DNA of 64,000 nucleotides from Aliirhizobium smilacinae. Lineage in GTDB: Bacteria > Pseudomonadota > Alphaproteobacteria > Rhizobiales > Rhizobiaceae. Numbering within the stretch: position 1 is the stretch's first letter; every line of letters starts with the position of its first letter. Location of the stretch: positions 1,116,001 to 1,180,000 of the forward strand of contig NZ_VDMN01000001.1 of assembly GCF_006335145.1 (NCBI RefSeq), in the 5' to 3' direction. This document shows, in pieces, positions 34,581 to 43,209 of the stretch. The notes under the pieces are model-generated. The model saw only the letters and a list, made by a program, of their open reading frames with translations, had not been told where the DNA came from and did no database searches. A program made the translations under genes and the position numbers.

Positions 34581-35561
34581 TCAGCCGAGCGAGATCACCT
34601 CGACCGTCACATGCGACAGACCGGGAATGGCTTTGAGCTTTTCCTTGTAGGAGGCAGGCGCCTTCGGAGCCGTGGTCGCAACAGAAACGATCGCCGCATT
34701 ATGCCCCGGCCCAAGCTGCCAGACGTGCAGATCCATGACGGTATCGTCAGACGTTTCCATCACCTTGCGGATCTTGCCGGCCAGATTGCCATCGTCCGGC
34801 TGCGCATCAAGCAGCACGCGCGAGGTGGAACGGACCAGCCCGAAGGACCAGCGCGCGATAACGACACCACCAACGATGCCCATGATCGGATCGAGCGCAT
34901 TCCAGCCGTAAAGCCGACCAAGGATCAGCGCGGCGATCGCAAGCACGGAGGTGAGTGCGTCTGCGAGAACGTGAAGATAGGCGGCGCGGAGGTTATGGTC
35001 TTCGGCACCGCCATGGGCGTGGTCGCCGGAATGGGCGTGATCGCCGTGATGGCCGGCGTGGGCGTGGCTTCCATGATGGCCGTGATGACCGCCATGATGA
35101 TGATCGTGATCATCGCGAAGCAGCCAGGCGCTGATGAGGTTCACGGCCAGACCGATGACAGCAACGAAGATCGCCTGATCGAAATCGATCGCGACCGGAT
35201 TTGCCAGGCGCAGAAAACTTTCCCAGGCGATGAAGAGTGCCACGAGCGCCAGAACCACGGCGCTGGCGAAACCGGCAAGATCGCCCAGCTTGCCGGTACC
35301 GAACGTATAAAGCGGATTCTTCGCATTGCGCCTTGCATACATGTAGGCAAGCGCCGAGATCAGCATTGCACCGGCATGGGTGGACATGTGCCAGCCGTCC
35401 GCCGTCAACGCCATGGAACCGAAGATCGAGCCGGCAACGATTTCCGCCACCATCATCGACGCGGTGAGCGCGATGACCAGCCACACTCTTCTCTCGTTGC
35501 GATCGTGATCCCGGCCGAGGAACACGTGGTCATGCTTCAGACTATCGATACCGCTTGCCAT
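34581..35561 (-). CDS. dmeF: Cation diffusion facilitator DmeF-like (Co/Ni efflux)
   Basis: 326 residues, six membrane helices of the CDF family. The metal-site pattern ALTADGWHMSTHAGAML (helix 2) and YLHVLADALTSVLAI (helix 5) is present, plus a long His-rich loop between helices 4 and 5 (many HxH and HHGxH repeats, 35000-35110). Together with the RcnR-like regulator upstream it matches the dmeRF operon described in Rhizobium leguminosarum for cobalt/nickel tolerance. ATG at 35561 has GGAG at a good distance; in-frame ATGs at 35579 and 35573 are alternatives. Confidence 0.9.
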   Translation of the reverse strand: MASGIDSLKHDHVFLGRDHDRNERRVWLVIALTASMMVAEIVAGSIFGSMALTADGWHMSTHAGAMLISALAYMYARRNAKNPLYTFGTGKLGDLAGFASAVVLALVALFIAWESFLRLANPVAIDFDQAIFVAVIGLAVNLISAWLLRDDHDHHHGGHHGHHGSHAHAGHHGDHAHSGDHAHGGAEDHNLRAAYLHVLADALTSVLAIAALILGRLYGWNALDPIMGIVGGVVIARWSFGLVRSTSRVLLDAQPDDGNLAGKIRKVMETSDDTVMDLHVWQLGPGHNAAIVSVATTAPKAPASYKEKLKAIPGLSHVTVEVISLG

Positions 35562-35623
35562 GCCAGGCTCCATTTCCAACCATCAACCGGCCGAAGCCGT
35601 TTTCGAATAATAAGCGACCGTTC

Positions 35624-35896
35624 TCAGCGGATGTAGGTCCGCAGAACGTCGGCGAGCTCTGCCGCCGCCTTTTCGCGCTCGGCATCGCCCTCAGCATGGA
35701 CGACATGCTCGTGCAGATGCCCCTCGATGACCTCGCCGGTCAGCCCGGCCAGCGCACCTCGAATGGATGCAAGCAATTGAAGAACGTCACCGCAGGCTGC
35801 CTCTGCCTCCAGCGAGCGCTCGACCGCCTCCATCTGACCTTTCATGCGACGCACCCGCGCCAGAAGTTTCGCCTTGTCCCGAACGGTATGCGACAC
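35624..35896 (-). CDS. dmeR: DmeR-like metal-sensing repressor (RcnR/CsoR family)
   Basis: 90 residues, all-helical RcnR/CsoR fold: SHTVRDKAKLLARVRRMKGQMEAVERSLEAEAACGDVLQLLASIRGALAGLTGEVIEGHLHEHVV. The Ni/Co ligands of RcnR (an N-terminal His, Cys35-like in EAACGD, and HxHxH-like GHLHEH) are present. GTG at 35896 is preferred because GGAG lies 6 bp before it and relatives begin MSHT; TTG at 35908 is in frame. It precedes dmeF by 62 bp and is expected to repress both genes until metal binds. Confidence 0.9.
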   Translation of the reverse strand: MSHTVRDKAKLLARVRRMKGQMEAVERSLEAEAACGDVLQLLASIRGALAGLTGEVIEGHLHEHVVHAEGDAEREKAAAELADVLRTYIR

Positions 35897-35913
35897 ATCT
35901 TGCTCCAATATAA

Positions 35914-35928
35914 TATAGGGGGGTATAC
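35914..35928. promoter_or_regulatory. Probable DmeR operator with G-tract
   Basis: TATA-GGGGGG-TATA (35914-35927), 17 bp upstream of dmeR. An A/T-flanked G6 tract is the operator type bound by RcnR/CsoR-like nickel and cobalt repressors. Confidence 0.75.
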
Positions 35929-36041
35929 TATCTTAAAATCGAACCGGCGCAATCCCTGCACTGCCTTTCCATCCCGCGTCCCTCTAGCTCCGAGCAAGTT
36001 CCGTTTTCTAATTGTGTATCGGAAAAAATGGAGAGGCCGCC

Positions 36042-36569
36042 ATGATCGTCACTTCGAGCTCAAGTTCTAATTCCTATACAGGCCTGACGCAAAGATTTGC
36101 GAACCGTAGCGCAGACATGTTCGTGCTGGATGAAAATCAGCAGCAGGAACGCGACAGCAGCGAACAGGGAAACGCGCTTGCAGGTGGAGAAACCTCATTC
36201 AGCGCCAAGCTGGCAAGTATGTTCCTGGTTCCGGAGCGCCCTGACGCAGACAGCAGCGAAAGCACTCTGGATGCGAGCCTCGAGAACGACGCGTACAGCC
36301 AGTACGAAAAAGAGTTCATGGATCTTGCCGACAAAACTCTCGCCGAACGTATTCGTGATCAGTACCTGAAAGATCACGACCTGACCGAGGACGAGGTCGA
36401 TGCGATGTCGCCCGAAGACCGGCAGGCGGTGGAAGACGAAATCCGCAATGCCATTCTCGAAGCCATGGGCGTCAACGAGGAAAAGCAGAATATCGCGCTC
36501 AATATCAATATCCCGACTGCCGCGGACATGGTCGCCACCCGTGCGGATGACGAGACGGCCCTGCTCTAA
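36042..36569 (+). CDS. Hypothetical acidic protein (175 aa)
   Basis: An acidic soluble protein rich in Asp, Glu and Ser, starting MIVTSSSSSNSYTGLTQRFA; the middle is helical (QYEKEFMDLADKTLAERIRDQYLKDHDLTEDEVDAMSPEDRQAVEDEIRNAI). No signal peptide or membrane segment. ATG at 36042 follows GAGAGGCCGCC. It has no close functional neighbour: dmeR is divergent upstream and a MerR regulator lies downstream. I do not recognise the family; no function is proposed. Confidence 0.7.
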   Translation: MIVTSSSSSNSYTGLTQRFANRSADMFVLDENQQQERDSSEQGNALAGGETSFSAKLASMFLVPERPDADSSESTLDASLENDAYSQYEKEFMDLADKTLAERIRDQYLKDHDLTEDEVDAMSPEDRQAVEDEIRNAILEAMGVNEEKQNIALNINIPTAADMVATRADDETALL

Positions 36570-36646
36570 TCACGAGCCAATGGCCTTGAACGACAAAGAC
36601 TCGCCGATTAGATATCTCCAGAGACTATAGATTTGGAGCACATCTC

Positions 36647-37063
36647 ATGCTGTCGATCGGCGATCTTTCGAAGCGGACGGGCGTCAAGGTCCCGACCATA
36701 CGCTATTACGAACAGATGGGCCTACTGGCTGCCGCTGAACGCTCGGAGGGAAACCAGCGGCGTTACGAGCGGCATGATCTGGAGCGGCTTGCCTTCATCC
36801 GTCACGCGCGCGACCTGGGGCTCGACATTTCCGCCATCCGCGAACTGATCGCGCTCAGCGAGCATCCGCACCAGCCCTGCGGCAATGCAGACCGGATCGC
36901 TGCCGATCATTTGAGAAGCGTGCGCGACAAGATCGGAAAACTGAAAAAGCTCGAACAGGAGCTGGAGCGCATCGTCTCCCACTGCGACGGCGACCACGCG
37001 ATCGAGGACTGCTACGTCATCCGCTCGCTCTCAGACCACGGACTTTGCGACCACGAACATTGA
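36647..37063 (+). CDS. MerR family regulator, divalent-metal type
   Basis: 138 residues: MerR winged HTH (IGDLSKRTGVKVPTIRYYEQMGLLAAAERSEGNQRRY), a dimer helix, and a C-terminal metal-like loop with Cys at about 78 and SHCDGDHAIEDCYVIRSLSDHGLCDHEH. The Cys spacing resembles ZntR/CadR/PbrR, which sense Zn, Cd or Pb. No efflux gene is adjacent except dmeRF 1 kb away, so its target is unknown. The metal assignment is inference from cysteines and histidines. Confidence 0.8.
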   Translation: MLSIGDLSKRTGVKVPTIRYYEQMGLLAAAERSEGNQRRYERHDLERLAFIRHARDLGLDISAIRELIALSEHPHQPCGNADRIAADHLRSVRDKIGKLKKLEQELERIVSHCDGDHAIEDCYVIRSLSDHGLCDHEH

Positions 37064-37123
37064 GGATGATTCCGCGTGACCGTGCGCTTGACAACATCTG
37101 CGGACAGGCGCATGAGGATTGCC

Positions 37124-37177
37124 ATGATCAATACGCGCACGACCACCGCCGCAACGTATTTTTGGGCCTACCTGTAA
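37124..37177 (+). CDS. Candidate 17-residue leader peptide of an attenuator
   Basis: Encodes MINTRTTTAATYFWAYL with GAGGAT at a good distance before the ATG. Four of the last six codons are aromatic (Tyr, Phe, Trp, Tyr) and five earlier ones are Thr, the biased composition expected of an attenuator leader. It is followed 30 bp later by a terminator hairpin, then by the acetyltransferase gene at 37277. The peptide would be a ribosome-stalling device, not a functional protein. Confidence 0.55.
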   Translation: MINTRTTTAATYFWAYL

Positions 37178-37234
37178 AGGGCGGCTCGACAGATCATCAT
37201 GTCAACAAGCCGCCGTCAGGCGGCTTTGTTGTTT
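37146..37234 (+). promoter_or_regulatory. Candidate transcription attenuator (segments 1-4)
   Basis: Four complementary segments in classical order: 1 = CCGCC (37146-37150, inside the leader), 2 = GGGCGGC (37179-37185, after its stop), 3 = GCCGCC (37209-37214), 4 = GGCGGC (37219-37224) followed by TTTGTTGTTT. 1:2 and 3:4 or, alternatively, 2:3 can pair. The 3:4 hairpin extends with CAACAA/TTGTTG and is a good terminator. Ribosome stalling on the aromatic or Thr codons would free segment 2 and allow the downstream gene to be transcribed. Confidence 0.55.
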
Positions 37235-37276
37235 CAGACGGCACCTGACGGCACCATAAAATCAAAGGATGCCGAA

Positions 37277-37777
37277 ATGCCCCAAGCGCTTCTCGAAGAC
37301 AGCGAAATATCCCTTCCCCGCCCGGCGGTGCTGACCATCCGCCATGCCAAGCGCCATGACCTGCCCGAACTCAACGCGATGATCGCGGCATTGGCGGCGC
37401 ATCACCACGACGCCTCTGCCATGACGCCCGATATCCTCGAACGCGACCTGTTCGGCGACAGGCCATGGATCACCGCGCTGGTCGCCGATACCGGCTCAGA
37501 ACTGATCGGCTACGCCATTCTCGTGCCGCTCTACCGCGCCCAGGAAGGTGCGCGCGGCATGGATCTGCACCATCTCTTCGTGCGCGACGGCCAGCGCGGC
37601 CACGGCATCGGCCAGCATCTCGTCGCCCGCGCCCGCGATATCGCCAAAAATGCCGGATGCGGTTATCTTTCGGTCAGCGCAACCACCGGCAATTCGGCCG
37701 CCCATCGGTTCTACGAACATATGGAATTCAAGCCGCGGCCGGTTACCGGCATGCGCTATACACAGGCGCTCACCTGA
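37277..37777 (+). CDS. GNAT family N-acetyltransferase behind the attenuator
   Basis: 166 residues: TIRHAKRHDLPELNAMIAALAAHHHDASAM at the start, the family strand LIGYAILVPLYRAQEGARGMDLHHLFVRDGQRGHGIGQHLVARARDIAKNAG with the acetyl-CoA loop (QRGHGIG), and TGNSAAHRFYEHMEFKPRP. Substrate unknown. ATG at 37277 follows AAAGGA. It is the only gene controlled by the candidate attenuator, unless the DJ-1 gene 42 bp downstream is co-transcribed. A possible link to aromatic amino acids or threonine is inference from the leader codons. Confidence 0.85.
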   Translation: MPQALLEDSEISLPRPAVLTIRHAKRHDLPELNAMIAALAAHHHDASAMTPDILERDLFGDRPWITALVADTGSELIGYAILVPLYRAQEGARGMDLHHLFVRDGQRGHGIGQHLVARARDIAKNAGCGYLSVSATTGNSAAHRFYEHMEFKPRPVTGMRYTQALT

Positions 37778-37819
37778 GCGCGCAATTTCGCCTGGTAAGA
37801 CTCGGAGGAGGACGGAAGA

Positions 37820-38389
37820 ATGACAGCAATCCTCGTGGCACTCACACCGGAATTCGCCGATTGGGAATGCGCGCTGATGATGGCCGTGGCGCGCAGCTAT
37901 CTCGGTGTCACGGTGAAGACCGCCACGGAAGATGGCCGCCCCGTGACGTCGATGGGCGGGCTCAACGTCACGCCTGATCTCTCCTATGCGCAGGTCAGCC
38001 CTGACGATTTCGACGCGATCGTCGTGCCCGGCGGCCTTGCGTGGGAAAAGAAACTCGTGCCGGAAGGATTGCACGATCTCGTCCGGTCGTTTCGCGAAGA
38101 GAAAAAGATGGCGGCAGGCATTTGCGCTGCGGCCAGCATGCTGGCCGGCGCCGGCGTGTTGAACGACGTCAAGCATACCGGCAACCGGCTTGGCTCACAT
38201 CAGAAATATCCGGATTATGCCGGCTCGGACCTTTATATCGACGGACCGAAAGCAGTCCTTTCCGACGGCGTGGTGACAGCGGCCGGCACGGCGCCCTTCA
38301 CGTTTACCGTCGAAGTGCTGAAAGGTCTCGGGTTGTGGAATGCAACGGCCGAAGAAGAGCTTCTGCCGTTCTCCGCCGAGCATCGGTAA
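37820..38389 (+). CDS. DJ-1/PfpI family protein
   Basis: 189 residues with the class I glutamine amidotransferase-like fold: DFDAIVVPGGLAWEKKL, the nucleophile elbow MAAGICAAASMLAGAGVL (Cys) and HTGNRLGSH. Relatives include YdeA, PfpI and DJ-1, acting as deglycases, chaperones or redox proteins; the exact role is unknown. GGAGGACGGAAGA precedes the ATG. The gene begins 42 bp after the acetyltransferase and may be in the same transcript. It is convergent with the cytochrome c gene. Confidence 0.85.
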   Translation: MTAILVALTPEFADWECALMMAVARSYLGVTVKTATEDGRPVTSMGGLNVTPDLSYAQVSPDDFDAIVVPGGLAWEKKLVPEGLHDLVRSFREEKKMAAGICAAASMLAGAGVLNDVKHTGNRLGSHQKYPDYAGSDLYIDGPKAVLSDGVVTAAGTAPFTFTVEVLKGLGLWNATAEEELLPFSAEHR

Positions 38390-38402
38390 TTTCCAAGGCG
38401 CC

Positions 38403-39314
38403 CTACAACGCCGGTACTGCCTTGAGATACGCGGCGATCGCTTCCAGGTCGCCTTTCGGCAGGTGGGCCATGTTCTTCTGGACCTCGACCATCGAGCCGC
38501 CGGCGGAATCGTAATCCGGGGTGAAACCGGTTTCCAGATAGTTGACGATGTCGCCTTCGCTCCAGGAACCGATCGGGCCGGCGGGCGTGATGTCGGGTAT
38601 CGTGCCCTTGCCTTCCGGGTTGGGACCGCCTGCCAGCCATTTTCCGGTTTCAAAACCGCCGAGCGCATTGCGCGGCGTGTGGCATTCGCCGCAATGGCCC
38701 GGACCTTCGACAAGATACTGGCCGCGCTTGACCTTGTCGTCGGCAGAGGCCAGTTCCACCCGCGGGGCGTCGGTGAAATAGAGGAGTTTCCAGCCACCTA
38801 CCGCCATGCGGATATTGAACGGGAAGCCCAATTCGTGCGGCGGCGCGACATTGGAATTTGCCGGCAGCGTCTTCAGGTAGGCGAAGAGATCGCCGATATC
38901 TTTCGGCGACATGCGGGCATAGGAACCGTAGGGAAAAGACGGATAAAGATGTTCGCCACCCGGCCCGACGCCACGGGTCATGGCGTTGCCGAACTGCGCC
39001 AGCGTCCAAGTGCCTATGCCGGCATTCGGATCGGGTGAGATGTTCGGGATATGGAAGGTGCCGAACGGGCTCGGCAATGCGCGGCCGCCGGACATGATTT
39101 TCAGCGCATCACCTTCGGCGCCGGTCGCGGCGTGGCAGCTGGCGCATCCGCCAGCCCAGAACAGCTGTTCGCCATGGGCGAGATCGGCTTCGCCAACATT
39201 CGCCCAGTAGTTTTCCGGATGCGGATCAGGCCTGGTCAGCGCCCATGCGGTGGCGGCACCCAGTGCTACCACCGCAACGCCAGCCGCCGTTATCTTCGAC
39301 CAGGTCGAGGCCAT
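38403..39314 (-). CDS. Di-heme c-type cytochrome
   Basis: 303 residues with an N-terminal membrane anchor or uncleaved signal (AAGVAVVALGAATAWAL) and two covalent heme sites: GGCASCH (N-terminal half) and GHCGECH (C-terminal half). Each half is a cytochrome c fold with axial Met candidates (ALPSPFG...; MAHLPKGDLEAIAAYLK). Such di-heme proteins transfer electrons in the periplasm, often alongside dehydrogenases. The gene for a class II cytochrome lies 79 bp upstream in the same direction, so the two probably share a transcript. Confidence 0.9.
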   Translation of the reverse strand: MASTWSKITAAGVAVVALGAATAWALTRPDPHPENYWANVGEADLAHGEQLFWAGGCASCHAATGAEGDALKIMSGGRALPSPFGTFHIPNISPDPNAGIGTWTLAQFGNAMTRGVGPGGEHLYPSFPYGSYARMSPKDIGDLFAYLKTLPANSNVAPPHELGFPFNIRMAVGGWKLLYFTDAPRVELASADDKVKRGQYLVEGPGHCGECHTPRNALGGFETGKWLAGGPNPEGKGTIPDITPAGPIGSWSEGDIVNYLETGFTPDYDSAGGSMVEVQKNMAHLPKGDLEAIAAYLKAVPAL

Positions 39315-39393
39315 GGCATGTCTCCGGAAATCTATCCTGCGGGTTTGTCGAAGGAGGCCGCGCAGATGAGGCGCGCGACCCCAATGCCGGCTG

Positions 39394-39834
39394 TTAACGC
39401 TTCAGGCGATAGGTCTGGTGGCAGGTGCCGCAGTTGGCGCCTAGCGTCTTGATCGATTCCTGTACGCCGGCCTGATCCGCAGGCATGGAGGCGAGAACGG
39501 TGTCGGCATCGCCGGCCAACTTCAAGGCCTTGGCCTTGAAGTCATCCATATTGTCCCAGATTGCCGGGGCTGCCGCGGAATTGACTTCGGAACCAGCAGG
39601 GAAATGGTCCGGGAAGCCCTTCATATCCGTGCTGATTGTCGTCAGTGCGGCCTTGACCGCCTCGGCATCATAAGGCTTTTCGCCTTTTGCGATCGCGCCG
39701 AGCGCGCCCATGGAGGCGCCGACCTGCTTCATCATCTGCTCGCGCGTGGCGACCGGATTGTCCTGAGCGACGGCTGCAGCCGCCAAGCCAAGACAGAGTG
39801 CGGAGGCGGTGATGGCGGTCATCCTGATCTTCAT
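39394..39834 (-). CDS. Class II cytochrome c (c556/c'-type)
   Basis: 146 residues with a Sec signal peptide (MTAITASALCLGLAAAAVAQD), a four-helix body (REQMMKQVGASMGALGAIAKGE, an early Met being the usual sixth ligand in c556) and the heme site NCGTCHQTYRLK at the C-terminus. Class II cytochromes serve as periplasmic electron carriers or bind NO. It is upstream of the di-heme cytochrome on the same strand. Confidence 0.9.
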   Translation of the reverse strand: MKIRMTAITASALCLGLAAAAVAQDNPVATREQMMKQVGASMGALGAIAKGEKPYDAEAVKAALTTISTDMKGFPDHFPAGSEVNSAAAPAIWDNMDDFKAKALKLAGDADTVLASMPADQAGVQESIKTLGANCGTCHQTYRLKR

Positions 39835-40002
39835 GCGAAGTCTCCTCGTTATGCGGCCAGCCCAGCCAGCGATTTACATGGCGGATATTGGCCCGGCTTA
39901 TCCGTTTGAAAGAAATCACGTTCCTGTCAGGATTGAAGAATATCGTCGCCGATTGATGAACACATCGTTCACAAATTGCAAACAGCCGACCCGGCACCTG
40001 AT

Positions 40003-40635
40003 TTACCTGCGGAAAGCTTCCCACAGTGTCACTGCAGCGATCGCCATCAGCACCATTCCGCAGGAGCGTCCGATCCAGACAATGGCGTAAGGATTGCCGA
40101 CAAGCATGCCTCTCGCCCGGCCTGCCGCCATGGCAATCGCACCATAAACGGCAAACTGGGTGCCTGCCGTCATCACCGCCATGATGGCAGCCTGTGGCAC
40201 AAGTGGCCCGAATTCGGGCCTCAGGAACTGCGGATAGACGGCCAGCATGAACATGTAGGCCTTAGGGTTGATCAGGCAGGTGATCGCGCCGCGGCGAAAG
40301 GCTTCCCAGTTGCTTGCCGTACCCGCATGGCCGACATCATCGACAACGATCGCGCTCCTGATCAGGGTGACCCCAATCCAAGCCATGTAGAGCGCGCCAG
40401 CCGCCATCAGCGGCGTGAACAGGACGGGCAGGAGTTTTGCCAGCAGGCCAACACCCAAAGCACCATAAAGCGAATGAACCAGACCGCCCGACATCATGCC
40501 CGCAGTGGCGGCAAGCCCCGCCGCCCGGCCACGGGTCAGCGCGTTCGCCAGAACAAACATCATGTCCATGCCCGGCAGGATGATGATGCCGAAAAGAAGA
40601 GTGAAGAAGAGCCAGAGGTTTTCGCTATAGGTCAT
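40003..40635 (-). CDS. LysE/RhtB family amino acid exporter
   Basis: 210 residues, six membrane helices, with LysE-family hallmarks: LWLFFTLLFGIIILPGMDMMFVLANALTRGRAAGLAATAGMMSGGLVHSLYGALG at the start and GAITCLINPKAYMFMLAVYPQFL in the middle. Family members export amino acids such as lysine, homoserine or threonine; substrate unknown. Divergent from a WYL/YafY-type regulator (40768), which may control it. Confidence 0.9.
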   Translation of the reverse strand: MTYSENLWLFFTLLFGIIILPGMDMMFVLANALTRGRAAGLAATAGMMSGGLVHSLYGALGVGLLAKLLPVLFTPLMAAGALYMAWIGVTLIRSAIVVDDVGHAGTASNWEAFRRGAITCLINPKAYMFMLAVYPQFLRPEFGPLVPQAAIMAVMTAGTQFAVYGAIAMAAGRARGMLVGNPYAIVWIGRSCGMVLMAIAAVTLWEAFRR

Positions 40636-40767
40636 GTCAGTTGCTGCACCACCCCTTTGTCAGCCGGTTACCGGTTTTCCTTGTTTTCCAGGCCGGCACA
40701 TGGCGCTATAAAACAAGTCAACTGACAGCGGTCTGTCAGTAGTCTCGGGGATGATCGGGGAAATGTC

Positions 40768-41457
40768 ATGCGCAAGGCGTCGCGCCTGTTCGAGATCATC
40801 CAGATCCTGAGACTGGCCAGAAAACCGGTGACGGCGGCAGAAATCGCAGCACAGCTGGAAGTGACGACGCGATCGATCTACCGGGATATTGCGGCGCTGC
40901 AGGCGATGCGCGTGCCGATCGAGGGCGAACGCGGTATCGGCTATATCCTGAGGCCCGGCTTCACGCTGCCGCCGCTGATGCTGTCGATCGAGGAGACGGA
41001 GGCGATCGTGCTGGCGCTGGCGCTTCTCGAGCGGACCGGCGACACGGAACTGAGGCGGGCTGCCAAGCAGGTCAGTCGCAAGATCGCCGCCGTCGTTCCC
41101 GAGCCGCTCAGGGAGAGCTTTTCGACCGGAACCCTGCATGCCTGGGGAACACCTGCGCCCACACCGGACTCAGTCGACCTGGCACTTGTGCGGCGTGCGA
41201 TCCGCGACGAGCAGAAGCTGCTCATCGACTATCGCGATGAAAAGAGTAATGCGACGGAGCGGGCGATCCGGCCGATTGCGCTCATCTACTATTCGCAGAC
41301 GGCCAACATCGTCGCGTGGTGCGAATTGCGTGACTCGATCCGCAATTTTCGTGCGGACCGCGTGAAGCATTGCGAGGCAGCGCCAGAATTCTTTCCGGGG
41401 CAAGGCGACCGGTTGCGCCAGGTCTGGATCGACGGGTGGCAGCAACCGATCGCCTGA
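40768..41457 (+). CDS. YafY-type HTH-WYL transcriptional regulator
   Basis: 229 residues. The N-terminal HTH_11 domain (SRLFEIIQILRLARKPVTAAEIAAQLEVTTRSIYRDIAALQAMRVPIEGERGIGYIL) is followed by a WYL domain with the ligand-pocket pattern (LIDYRDEKSNATERAIRPIALIYYSQTANIVAWCELRDSIRNFRADRV). WYL regulators bind nucleotides or small ligands and act as activators or repressors. The lysE-type gene diverges from it, 132 bp away, and is the probable target. Confidence 0.88.
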   Translation: MRKASRLFEIIQILRLARKPVTAAEIAAQLEVTTRSIYRDIAALQAMRVPIEGERGIGYILRPGFTLPPLMLSIEETEAIVLALALLERTGDTELRRAAKQVSRKIAAVVPEPLRESFSTGTLHAWGTPAPTPDSVDLALVRRAIRDEQKLLIDYRDEKSNATERAIRPIALIYYSQTANIVAWCELRDSIRNFRADRVKHCEAAPEFFPGQGDRLRQVWIDGWQQPIA

Positions 41458-41512
41458 TGTCCGGATGCGCGGGGCTTGCGCCCGTCACGCTTCCGGTGCC
41501 GCAATTGTCGGC

Positions 41513-42103
41513 TCAGTCCTTTTTCGGCAGCATGGCCGTCAGCGTCTCATCCTTGTCGATGAAGTGATGCTTCAGCGCAAAGGCTGCGTGACCGGCTACG
41601 ACCAGGGCCAGCGCCCATGACAGATAGAAATGCGCAAGGACGAGATAGGGCGTCAGTTCCGGGTTCTTTCCTCCGAGGCCGGGAATGGTGAACAGGCCGG
41701 CCACCGGAATGGCGTAACCAGCCGACGAACTGTTCCACCAGCCCGAAAGCGGCACGGCGACCATCAGGAAATAAAGGAGGAAATGGCCAAGATGGGTGGC
41801 TGTTTTCATGATCGCCGGCATGTCGGTCAGTTCCGGCGGGCGGTTATAGGCGCGCCAGATGATGCGACCGACGATCAGGAAAAGCGTCGTGGTGGCGATC
41901 GACTTGTGGAGCGTGATGGCCCAGATCTTCTGCGCCGTCTCGCCATCGCTGACACCGTAATGCAGCATAGCGCCACCGTAATATCCTACGCCCCATGCGA
42001 CAACAATGATGGCAGCCATAAGCCAGTGAAGACACTTCGAGGTTGCGTTGAAATTCCGCGATCCCTGCCGCGCCAAGGTTCCCGTGTCTGTCGTGCTGGC
42101 CAT
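41513..42103 (-). CDS. Cytochrome b561 family membrane protein
   Basis: 196 residues with four membrane helices and paired heme-ligand histidines: KCLHWLMAAIIVVAWGVGYYGG (helix 1), TLHKSIATTTLFLIVGRIIWRA (helix 2), LGHFLLYFLMVAVPLSGWWNSS (helix 3) and LAHFYLSWALALVVAGHAAFALKHHFIDKD (helix 4). This is the bacterial YodB/CybB type that oxidises quinol and, for CybB, transfers electrons to superoxide. The partner is unknown. Confidence 0.9.
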   Translation of the reverse strand: MASTTDTGTLARQGSRNFNATSKCLHWLMAAIIVVAWGVGYYGGAMLHYGVSDGETAQKIWAITLHKSIATTTLFLIVGRIIWRAYNRPPELTDMPAIMKTATHLGHFLLYFLMVAVPLSGWWNSSSAGYAIPVAGLFTIPGLGGKNPELTPYLVLAHFYLSWALALVVAGHAAFALKHHFIDKDETLTAMLPKKD

Positions 42104-42366
42104 CGTGATGTCCCGTTCCCTTTTGCAAAATGTCTATGACATCGAGGGAACAGACAGAGAGCCGAGATGCCAAGGGCGCAGAAGGTCGCAGCGCATCCGC
42201 AAAAGTTGTATAATATCAGTTTATCGGCACTGGAAAACGCCGCAACAAAACGGCAATAAATATTTGATTATGCTAAACTTTAGACATTTTTATCGGCAGT
42301 CTCGCCGCAAGCAGGGGGAAGAACAAAGCGTCGCTTTGCCTCACCCTGAGTTGCGACCCGACTTAC

Positions 42367-43209
42367 TCAGAGGGGAAGGCTGCGGCTTTCCTCGCGACCG
42401 TAACCGATCACCTCGATACGATCGCCATAGATCTCGACGACGGCAAAGGTGTTTTCCGTCTCGGTATCGACCATGCCCTTGAAATTGACATACCAGGTGA
42501 AGCCGGTGCGGCCAAGATTACCGACATGGTTGTGGCCGTTCAGATAGGCGATGACATTGCCCGATCGCTCGAACAGTTCAACGAGGCGTTCGCCGTTCAA
42601 GAGATTGTGCGGGTTCTCGGGATAGAGCGGATAGTGCCCCATGACGACGACCGTTTCGCCGCGCTCGCGTGCGTCGGCAAGCGTCTGTTCCAGCCATAAG
42701 AACTGCCCCTCCCCGATGCCGCCATTCCAAGGCATGGCATTGATGGCGCCGACTGCTTCCAGCGCTTCGAGACGATTACAGGCTTCGGTATGTCGGGCAT
42801 GCCCTTGCGGGGTCGAGAACAGGCTGACCTCATTGCCGTCAATGATCACGAAACGGATGCCGCCGCGGGAAAAATCATGCCAGGGCGCCGGCATTCCAAG
42901 ACGCGCGTGAACGTCGGCCAACCGCTCCGGCGCGACGGAAAAATCGTGATTGCCTGGCAGCAGCACGCTTTCGTGGCGCATATCGTCATAGACGGACAGA
43001 ATGCGGTCAAAACTCTGCCAGTCCCGATCGATGAGATCGCCCAGCGTCACGACGAATGAAAGATCCTCACCGTTCAGCGTTTCGATCGCATCAGCCAGCT
43101 TTTTCGGGCTGTTGCGGTAGAACCGGTTATATTCCAGCCTCGGTTCAACATCGGCATATTGGGGATCGGCGATGACGCCGAAGCGGAGGAGAGGTTTTTC
43201 AGAAGACAT
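42367..43209 (-). CDS. Calcineurin-like metallophosphoesterase
   Basis: 280 residues carrying the metallophosphatase blocks in order: FGVIADPQYAD (D-x-Q variant of D-x-H), VVTLGDLIDRD (GDxxD), LLPGNHD (GNHD), VVVMGHYPLYP (GHxP) and LNGHNHVGN (GHxH). The Gln in the first block is typical of the ADP-ribose/CDP-alcohol diphosphatase (ADPRibase-Mn) subgroup, so a nucleotide diphosphate substrate is likely (inference). No signal peptide. Divergent from the L,D-transpeptidase gene. Confidence 0.88.
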   Translation of the reverse strand: MSSEKPLLRFGVIADPQYADVEPRLEYNRFYRNSPKKLADAIETLNGEDLSFVVTLGDLIDRDWQSFDRILSVYDDMRHESVLLPGNHDFSVAPERLADVHARLGMPAPWHDFSRGGIRFVIIDGNEVSLFSTPQGHARHTEACNRLEALEAVGAINAMPWNGGIGEGQFLWLEQTLADARERGETVVVMGHYPLYPENPHNLLNGERLVELFERSGNVIAYLNGHNHVGNLGRTGFTWYVNFKGMVDTETENTFAVVEIYGDRIEVIGYGREESRSLPL

